From: Armatimonadota bacterium
GTDB lineage: Bacteria > Armatimonadota > JAAZEB01
Assembly: GCA_012841485.1 (NCBI GenBank)
Contig: DUUU01000619.1
Location: 1-6,779 of the forward strand
Length of the DNA stretch: 6,779 bases
Reading direction: 5' to 3'
Each line of letters begins with the position of its first letter. Position 1 is the stretch's first letter. Of this stretch, positions 1 through 6,779 are shown piece after piece. The notes beneath the pieces are model-generated. The model did no database searches. It was not told where the DNA came from and was given only the letters and a program-made list of their open reading frames with translations. The position numbers and the translations under genes were made by a program.

Positions 1-223
1 CTTTCACGGCCCCAGGCCGGGGACGGCCCGGTTTCGACCCCTTCGCGGTTCTCCGGGCGAGCCACCCGGATTGCATCTCCCAATCCCGGCCGGGGTACGC
101 GCCCCTGGGCGCGCGCTGCGCCCATCCGTGTCCGTCTCCTTCATCCGTGGTATCGCCGGCGCAGGGCGCCCGCGCTCCTCATCCAGATGCACCATCCATG
201 ATCGGTTTTGGTCGATTCCGTAG
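1..223. other. Noncoding region upstream of uvrA
   Basis: No convincing gene is seen here. All three + frames are open over much of it but give Arg/Pro/Ser/Gly-rich translations with no recognisable motif, as expected from GC-rich DNA, and the one - strand reading frame is similar low-complexity sequence. Short GC-rich self-complementary stretches are present, for example CCCGGCCGGG at 85-94 and the arms CGCGCCC (98-104) and GGGCGCG (107-113). None is followed by a T-run on the + strand. The 3' end of an unrelated gene further left could lie just outside the window. Confidence 0.6.
123..149. repeat. Degenerate CATCCGTG intergenic repeat
   Basis: The octamer CATCCGTG occurs at 123-130 and again at 142-149, with a related GTCCGTCTCC stretch between them. 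Read on the other strand this is CACGGATG twice, similar in style to short tandem-like CACGGATG-type tracts I recall from intergenic DNA of several environmental bacterial lineages. Only two units are present, so chance is possible. No function can be assigned. Confidence 0.3.
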
Positions 224-252
224 TTGACACCGGGTTTGGAGGCTGCTATACT
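224..252 (+). promoter_or_regulatory. Strong sigma70-type promoter for uvrA
   Basis: A perfect -35 hexamer TTGACA (224-229) is followed by a 17-bp spacer and the -10 hexamer TATACT (247-252), one base from consensus. A TG dinucleotide at 244-245 makes it an extended -10 element. Transcription should start near 259-260, giving a uvrA leader of about 70 nt. No recognisable LexA/SOS operator overlaps it, so damage control of the usual kind is not evident. Confidence 0.85.
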
Positions 253-264
253 GAGGGGTGGGAT

Positions 265-294
265 CAAGTGCCATCCAGCGGCACTTGTTTTTTT
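265..294 (+). terminator. Intrinsic-terminator-like hairpin in the uvrA leader
   Basis: Arms CAAGTGCC (265-272) and GGCACTTG (280-287) form a perfect 8-bp stem with a 7-nt loop, directly followed by seven T residues (288-294) and then GTTG. This is the form of a Rho-independent terminator. It lies between the predicted transcription start (about 259) and the uvrA start codon at 330, so an RNA ending here would be only about 35 nt long. It could act as an attenuator, make a tiny RNA, or end transcription that enters from the left. No alternative antiterminator pairing is obvious. Confidence 0.6.
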
Positions 295-329
295 GTTGCC
301 CCAAGCAAACATGTGTTTTGGTGCTCACT

Positions 330-3209
<2,880 letters not shown>

Positions 3210-3224
3210 GGGCCCGGCCTTCCG

Positions 3225-3257
3225 GTCCCTCCACCGAGCCGAGTGCGGTGGAGGGAC
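3225..3257 (+). terminator. Stem-loop after uvrA
   Basis: GTCCCTCCACCG (3225-3236) pairs perfectly with CGGTGGAGGGAC (3246-3257), a 12-bp GC-rich stem with a 9-nt loop, starting 16 nt after the uvrA stop. No T-run follows, so it is not a classical intrinsic terminator. It may stabilise the mRNA 3' end or act together with the C-rich tract just downstream. Confidence 0.55.
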
Positions 3258-3260
3258 GCG

Positions 3261-3300
3261 CTCTCCTCGCCTCATCCCTCCTCATTCCGCGTCTCTCCCC
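3261..3300 (+). other. C-rich, G-poor tract, possible Rho-utilisation region
   Basis: These 40 bases on the + strand contain 23 C and only 3 G, in a genome segment where G and C are otherwise balanced. Such C>G bubbles with pyrimidine repeats are typical of Rho loading sites. Position after uvrA and before the feo promoter fits a role in ending uvrA transcription, but Rho dependence is inferred from composition alone. Confidence 0.35.
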
Positions 3301-3395
3301 GGTCCATTCCTGTCCGTATGCCCCTGAACTGCGACCGCCTGATGAGCAGCCGTGCGTGGGGACATAATGAATCCAAGAAAGAAATAAAGTGTCTA

Positions 3396-3424
3396 TGGAC
3401 GCGCGTCGCCGGGGCGTCTATAAT
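3396..3424 (+). promoter_or_regulatory. Promoter of the feo operon
   Basis: A perfect -10 hexamer TATAAT (3419-3424) is preceded at 17 bp by TGGACG (3396-3401), matching four of six -35 consensus bases. The stretch upstream (3362-3390) is A-rich and could help as an UP-like element. The start of transcription should be near 3431, giving a leader of about 55 nt before feoA. The region carries a GACGC/GCGTC inverted repeat (3398-3402 and 3414-3418) between the two hexamers. Confidence 0.75.
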
Positions 3425-3439
3425 TTGGCTGAGGCTAAA
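3424..3439 (+). promoter_or_regulatory. Candidate iron-repressor operator (DtxR/IdeR/MntR-like)
   Basis: TTTGGC (3424-3429) and GCTAAA (3434-3439) form a dyad with a 4-bp spacer and one mismatch, overlapping the last base of the -10 element and the predicted start site. The core AGGCTAA matches the centre of the DtxR/IdeR consensus, although the full consensus is not met. A repressor bound here would block transcription, as expected for an iron-uptake operon under iron-replete conditions. The regulator is not in the window, and a Fur or unrelated regulator cannot be excluded. Confidence 0.4.
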
Positions 3440-3485
3440 CCGGACGCGTAGACATATCTAAACGGCTTTTTGGTGGAGGGTGACC

Positions 3486-3710
3486 ATGACACTGGATCAG
3501 GTGCGCAAAGGCAGCGTGGTACAGATCCTGTCGATCCCGGGCGCAGAGGAGCGGGCACAGCTCATTCGCCTGGGCTTGGGGGAGGGGTGCCGTGTGCGCT
3601 GCGCGGAGCGGTTGCCCCTGGGTCCGTTGGTGCTTCGCTGCCACCGGCAGGAAGTGGCGCTCGGCCGAAACCTGGCCCGTCGCATCCAGGTTCGGGAGGA
3701 ATCGGAATAA
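3486..3710 (+). CDS. feoA: Ferrous iron transport protein A (FeoA)
   Basis: FeoA is a small cytosolic SH3-like protein that is required with FeoB for Fe(II) uptake and is thought to act on the FeoB GTPase domain or complex assembly. The 74-aa product has the family pattern: an N-terminal LDQVRKGSVVQI strand, the central LIRLGLGEGCRV turn (27-38), and a C-terminal VALGRNLARRIQV segment (57-69) that matches the usual 'iaLrr..A..I.v' ending. Length is typical (about 75-85 aa). ATG 3486 is preferred over GTG 3480 because a GGAGG (3475-3479) lies 6 nt before it. FeoB starts 5 nt after the stop, so the two are clearly co-translated. Confidence 0.93.
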   Translation: MTLDQVRKGSVVQILSIPGAEERAQLIRLGLGEGCRVRCAERLPLGPLVLRCHRQEVALGRNLARRIQVREESE

Positions 3711-3715
3711 CCCCG

Positions 3716-5566
3716 ATGCATACTCACGACACGCCCCTCGCTGATCCCACCGTGCGGCGTGAATGCCGGTCGCTGGTCTTGGCCGGCAACCCGAATACCG
3801 GCAAGTCGGTCTTCTTCAACTTCCTCACCGGCATCTATGTCGATGTCTCCAACTACCCCGGCACCACCATCGAGGTGTCGCGGGGTCGCTCCGGCGAGAT
3901 GGATGTGGTCGACACCCCGGGGGTGTACGGAGTCTCCTCCTTCAATGATGAGGAGCGCGTCGCGCGCGACATCATTCTGGGCGCCGACGCTGTGCTCAAC
4001 GTGGTGGACGCGGTTCATCTGGAGCGCGATCTCTTCCTCACCCTGCAGCTCATCGACATGGGCATTCCCATGGTGGTGGCGCTCAACCTGATGGACGAGG
4101 CAGAACGCGAGGGCGTGCATATTGATGTGGATCTCCTCTCGGATCTGCTGGGAGTCCCGGTCATTCCGACGGTCGCCACGCGAGGCGAGGGCCTGCAGCA
4201 GGTGCGGGATGCCCTTGCCACGGCGCGCCCGGGACACGCGGATCCCGAACTCCTCGACCGCGTCCATGAGGTGCTCCGCGAGGTCGGATCGCGCCCGGAG
4301 GCGGTGCTCGTCCTGGAGGGCGACCCGGTGGTATCCGAGCGGCATGGCGTGGCGCCTCGCGAACTGCGCGAGGAGATCTACGCGCGCCGCCGAACGCGCG
4401 TCAACGATATCGTCCGCCACGTCGTTCGGGAAGAGGACACCCGCTTCTCCCTGTCGGCTGCTTTGGGGCGGTGGACTCTCCATCCCGTCACCGGGATGGT
4501 GACGCTCGCGGCCGTCCTTTGGGCGATGTATCAGTTCCTCGGAGTCTTTGTTGCGCAAACGGTCGTGGGCTATACCGAGGGCGATCTGATGCAGGGGTAC
4601 TGGGAGCCATGGGCGCGCGATATCGCGGCGCGCTGGTTTGGCGACGGATCGTTGGTCCACACCCTCCTCGTCGGGGAGTTCGGCGTGGTCACGATGACCG
4701 TCACCTACCTCCTGGGGCTGCTGCTGCCGCTCGTCGCCGGGTTCTACTTCTCGCTGGCGCTCCTGGAGGACTCCGGCTATCTCCCGCGGCTGGCCACTCT
4801 GGTGGATCGCTTCCTGACGGGCCTGGGCCTGAACGGCCGCGCCGTGGTGCCGATCATCCTGGGCTTCGGGTGCATCACCATGGCGACGATCACGACCCGG
4901 TTGCTGGCGACAGCTCGCGAGAAGCGGATCGCTACGGCGATCCTCAACTTCACCATTCCCTGCTCGGCGCAGCTCGGCGTGATCACGGCGCTCCTGGCAC
5001 GAGCCGGCGGAGAGATGGCGCTCGCCTATGTGGTGGTGATCGGTAGCTGCCTGATCCTCGTGGGCACTCTGTTGAACCGGGCGCTTCCCGGGGAGTCATC
5101 GCCGCTCCTGATCGATCTCCCGTCGATGCGCCTGCCGCGCCTCGACAACGTGTTGCGCAAGACGGTCACGCGGACCTACCATTTCCTCCGTGAGGCGTCC
5201 GGATGGTTTGTCCTGGGCTCCTTCGTGGTCGCGGTGATGAGCGTGACCGGCCTGCTGGGGGTGTGGCAGAGCGCTCTGTCGCCCGTGGTCGTCGGCTGGC
5301 TGCAGCTCCCGCGCGAAGCCGCCAATGCCTTCGTGATGGGAATGGTGCGCCGTGACTTTGGCGCGGCCGGCTTGGCGATGATGCCCCTGACCGCCACGCA
5401 GACGCTCGTCGCTCTGGTGACGATGACGCTCTTCGTGCCATGCATCGCCTCCGTCGCAATCCTCCTCAAAGAGCGGGGACGCCGTGAGGCGGTGATCATC
5501 TGGGTGGCCTCGTGGATTATTGCCCTTGTGGTGGGCGGTCTCGTCTCGCAGGTGGTCATCCGCTAA
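3716..5566 (+). CDS. feoB: Ferrous iron transporter FeoB (GTPase-permease)
   Basis: FeoB is the inner-membrane Fe(II) transporter with an N-terminal GTP-binding domain. The 616-aa product (E. coli about 770) shows G1 GNPNTGKS (24-31), a G2 Thr in NYPGTT (47-51), G3 DTPG (66-69), G4 NLMD (124-127) and a G5-like VATRGEG (153-159), then a helical GDI-like stretch (about 170-245) and hydrophobic segments from about 258 to 612. Gate regions are recognisable: GYLPR (354-358), GFGC (383-386), PCSAQLG (415-421) and FVPC (573-576), giving conserved-position cysteines C386, C416 and C576. The first gate reads GFGCITMATITTR rather than the E. coli-type GFGCNVPAIMATR, so this is a divergent FeoB branch. 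The start at ATG 3716 is chosen because it leaves a normal N-terminus just before the G domain; a GGGAGGA (3694-3700) sits 15 nt upstream, longer than ideal, so coupling with feoA is likely. The reading frame is open upstream to 3470, but that part overlaps feoA and is not FeoB-like. Confidence 0.96.
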   Translation: MHTHDTPLADPTVRRECRSLVLAGNPNTGKSVFFNFLTGIYVDVSNYPGTTIEVSRGRSGEMDVVDTPGVYGVSSFNDEERVARDIILGADAVLNVVDAVHLERDLFLTLQLIDMGIPMVVALNLMDEAEREGVHIDVDLLSDLLGVPVIPTVATRGEGLQQVRDALATARPGHADPELLDRVHEVLREVGSRPEAVLVLEGDPVVSERHGVAPRELREEIYARRRTRVNDIVRHVVREEDTRFSLSAALGRWTLHPVTGMVTLAAVLWAMYQFLGVFVAQTVVGYTEGDLMQGYWEPWARDIAARWFGDGSLVHTLLVGEFGVVTMTVTYLLGLLLPLVAGFYFSLALLEDSGYLPRLATLVDRFLTGLGLNGRAVVPIILGFGCITMATITTRLLATAREKRIATAILNFTIPCSAQLGVITALLARAGGEMALAYVVVIGSCLILVGTLLNRALPGESSPLLIDLPSMRLPRLDNVLRKTVTRTYHFLREASGWFVLGSFVVAVMSVTGLLGVWQSALSPVVVGWLQLPREAANAFVMGMVRRDFGAAGLAMMPLTATQTLVALVTMTLFVPCIASVAILLKERGRREAVIIWVASWIIALVVGGLVSQVVIR

Positions 5567-5665
5567 GGGGGGTAGGTCGATTGAATGGGGGAGTGAAGGA
5601 GGCGCCTCTCCACTTGGCGTCGCTCTGGTGGCGGCACGGAACATGATGCAGAAGGGAGTCTGTTG

Positions 5666-5908
5666 ATGGAACGAAGCGTGACACAGGAGCCAGAAGCCCG
5701 CAAGGCAGAGACGCCAGGGGCAGGCGCATCCTCCTGCTCGCTCACCTGTTCCGGGTGCGGCGCAGTCTACGACCGACTTCCCGGGTGGCGCTGCCCCCGC
5801 TGCGGCCATGCATTCGAGGGCTGCGCCGCGTGTCGAAAGTGCGCCGCGGGAGGCGCCTCCTCGCCAGGCGCATGGGCTCGCATGATGGAGAGACTGAACC
5901 GCGGATGA
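5666..5908 (+). CDS. Small eight-cysteine putative metal-binding protein
   Basis: This 80-aa product is not recognised as a named family. It has no signal peptide or membrane segment. Eight cysteines are clustered in its middle: C24, C28, C31, C43, C46, C53, C56 and C59, that is CX3CX2C, then CX2C, then CX2CX2C. C28/C31 with C43/C46 look like a zinc ribbon (CSGCG and CPRCG knuckles, 11 residues apart), and the second cluster (GCAACRKC) could hold another metal or an Fe-S cluster. The N-terminus (1-22) is polar and probably disordered; the C-terminus (68-79) may form a short basic helix. ATG 5666 has AAGGGAG (5652-5658) 7 nt upstream, which favours it over TTG 5663. It lies 99 bp after feoB and overlaps the next gene by 4 bases. 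An iron-delivery, sensing or FeoC-like accessory role is suggested only by this context. Confidence 0.8.
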   Translation: MERSVTQEPEARKAETPGAGASSCSLTCSGCGAVYDRLPGWRCPRCGHAFEGCAACRKCAAGGASSPGAWARMMERLNRG

Positions 5909-6558
5909 AGCCTCGCAGTAGCGTTACCACCGCGCTCCTTTTGGCCACGCTCGCGGCTCTGGCCCCCTCGCCGAGGGCAGCAGCCGCGCCCACCGGCCTC
6001 GCCATAATCCCTACCGCCGATCTTCTCCCCCCCGGTGTTGCCAGCCTGGAGGTGGAGACCGTCGGCAATCGCGCGCTGCCCGGTGGCGAGGGAGAGACGT
6101 TCGCGCTCTCGCAGTTCGGATTGACGACGCGCCTGGATGCTGGCGCGGATCGGCGGATCGGTGGCGGACCCGGGCACACTCTCCTCAACGCCAAGTGGCT
6201 GGTGTTGCCAGAAGAGCGCGGCCTGCCGGCCATTGCCGTGGGTGTCCAGAATGTGGCGGGTGGCCTCCGCGCCGAGCCCTATCTGGTGGGCACGCGGAGC
6301 CTGGGCCAGACACGCTTCCATCTCGGGGCGCTGCGTACCGAGGGGGCGTTGCGCCCGCTGGCGGGCATCGACCACACACTCGGAACGCTGATGCTGATGG
6401 CGGAGGTGCTCGGAGGTCCGGAGGGGGTCGCCGCCGGCGGCATTGCCCTGCCTCTCACTTCCCGCCTCGGGCTCACCTACGCGGCGACGCTCCCCACGCG
6501 CGGCGGCCAGGTGGGACACATCGTGAATCTCGCGCTGTTGGTCGGCAAAGCCCCGTAG
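5905..6558 (+). CDS. Exported protein of unknown function, possibly beta-rich outer-membrane-associated
   Basis: The 217-aa product starts with a typical Sec signal peptide: basic MKPR, a hydrophobic core (8-20) and an Ala-rich cleavage region ending near residue 28. The mature part begins PTGLAIIPTADLLPPG and continues with alternating hydrophobic/polar strands, glycine-rich turns and paired segments such as QFGLTTRLDAGAD (70-82) and SRLGLTYAATLP (186-197), a pattern seen in small beta-barrel or beta-sandwich envelope proteins. It lacks the C-terminal aromatic residue usual for BamA-inserted barrels, so a periplasmic or surface beta-protein is equally possible. Its ATG overlaps the stop of the Cys-rich gene (ATGA), so translation is likely coupled; GGAGAG (5887-5892) is 12 nt upstream. 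The in-frame extension upstream (to 5755) lies within the Cys-rich gene and would bury the signal peptide. Function is unknown; a link to iron uptake is inferred from position. Confidence 0.8.
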   Translation: MKPRSSVTTALLLATLAALAPSPRAAAAPTGLAIIPTADLLPPGVASLEVETVGNRALPGGEGETFALSQFGLTTRLDAGADRRIGGGPGHTLLNAKWLVLPEERGLPAIAVGVQNVAGGLRAEPYLVGTRSLGQTRFHLGALRTEGALRPLAGIDHTLGTLMLMAEVLGGPEGVAAGGIALPLTSRLGLTYAATLPTRGGQVGHIVNLALLVGKAP

Positions 6559-6653
6559 GCGTCTCCCGCCGGCGCCTTCCCGCATGCCGGCAGCCGTTGC
6601 TCCACGGGATCAAGTGGCCCCAGGCACGCGGCCAGGCAGGCGGGTGCCCTGAG

Positions 6654-6670
6654 CAGGGTCATTTCATTCA
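6654..6670. repeat. Possible insertion-sequence end (left terminal repeat)
   Basis: CAGGGTCATTTCATTCA begins 14 bases outside the stop codon of the truncated - strand gene. Termini beginning CAGGG are, as I recall, common in ISAs1-family elements, where the transposase stop lies close to the inverted repeat. The base composition also drops in GC here. The opposite end is outside the window, so the inverted repeat and target duplication cannot be tested. Confidence 0.3.
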
Positions 6671-6779
6671 GCGGTCTCGGGGCCGCCCGGCGGTCAGCAC
6701 GATGGTGACTGCCTGCTTGTACCGACCGGCGTACGTGCGGAGAGCCGCCGCGATGTTGTGTGCTCCGGCACGTCGCGCC
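6668..6779 (-). CDS. Partial C-terminus, probable ISAs1-family transposase
   Basis: The last 36 codons of a - strand gene run in from the right edge and end at TGA (6670-6668). The peptide contains RRAGAHNIAAALRTYAG followed by RYKQAVTIVLTAG. This resembles the C-terminal 'LAGHTNIAAALRHHARDP...LLLT' segment I associate with DDE transposases of the ISAs1 (H-repeat) family, downstream of the catalytic residues. The catalytic part is outside the window. Codon third positions are about 78% G or C, consistent with real coding. The family call rests on memory of a short motif, so another protein is possible. Confidence 0.5.
   Translation of the reverse strand, partial: ARRAGAHNIAAALRTYAGRYKQAVTIVLTAGRPRDR

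Noticed and set aside
201..216. ATCG-N8-CGAT dyad upstream of the uvrA -35, considered as a LexA box
   Set aside because: It does not match the LexA consensus forms I know (CTGT-N8-ACAG, GTTC-N7-GTTC, CGAAC...GTTC), and 4-bp arms are common by chance.
4..312. 102-aa reading frame on the - strand
   Set aside because: Low-complexity Arg/Pro/Gly sequence with no motif; it overlaps the uvrA promoter and leader.
258..329. In-frame upstream GTG start that would lengthen UvrA by 24 residues
   Set aside because: It lies at the predicted transcription start and its codons run through the leader hairpin; the extra residues are not UvrA-like, while ATG 330 gives the family N-terminus.
3395..3451. 18-codon ORF starting at ATG 3395
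   Set aside because: The feo -10 element lies inside it, so it would not be on the feo transcript; no ribosome site precedes it.
3470..3715. N-terminal extension of FeoB by 82 residues
   Set aside because: The region is feoA read in another frame and the translated extension has no FeoB similarity.
5643..5666. Seven-codon ORF ending in TGATG at the start of the Cys-rich gene
   Set aside because: No ribosome site of its own and too short to separate from chance.
5735..5758. CX3CX2C as a radical SAM motif
   Set aside because: The protein is only 80 aa, with no room for the radical SAM barrel; a zinc ribbon or simple metal site is more likely.
5767..6585. 272-aa - strand frame opposite the Cys-rich and exported genes
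   Set aside because: Arg/Gly/Ala-rich shadow; the + strand genes have ribosome sites, a signal peptide and an ATGA junction.
6606..6616. GGGATCAAGTG shared with the uvrA leader (260-270)
   Set aside because: A few 11-base matches are expected by chance in a window of this size, and the flanks do not match or form the same hairpin.

Overview
The window comes from a GC-rich bacterium (coding third positions are mostly G or C). It holds a housekeeping DNA-repair gene, a ferrous-iron uptake operon and, at the right edge, what looks like the end of an insertion sequence. The species cannot be named from this sequence. An exported protein with beta-strand-like alternation hints at a cell with an outer membrane, and a lineage such as Armatimonadota or another uncultured phylum would fit the style of the genes, but that is only an impression.

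Layout on the + strand. 1-223 is noncoding. 224-252 is a near-consensus sigma70-type promoter, followed at 265-294 by a hairpin plus T-run that looks like an intrinsic terminator, all upstream of uvrA (330-3209, complete excinuclease subunit A). 3210-3485 separates uvrA from the next unit: it has a 12-bp stem-loop, a C-rich/G-poor tract, then a promoter (TGGACG, 17 bp, TATAAT) with an imperfect dyad just downstream of the -10 that resembles DtxR/IdeR/MntR-type operators. The feo operon follows: feoA (3486-3710), feoB (3716-5566), an 80-residue eight-cysteine protein (5666-5908) and a signal-peptide-bearing protein of unknown function (5905-6558, ATGA overlap with the preceding gene). On the - strand, 6668-6779 carries the last 36 codons of a gene that runs off the window; its C-terminus resembles ISAs1-family transposases.

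FeoB is the inner-membrane Fe(II) permease with a cytosolic GTPase domain, and FeoA is its small SH3-like cytosolic partner. The tightly packed gene order suggests that the Cys-rich protein (possibly metal binding) and the exported protein are made with FeoAB and may belong to the same iron-acquisition function. That last step is inference. The two most interesting points are the terminator-like hairpin about 6 nt after the predicted uvrA transcription start, and the uncharacterised two-gene extension of the feo operon.
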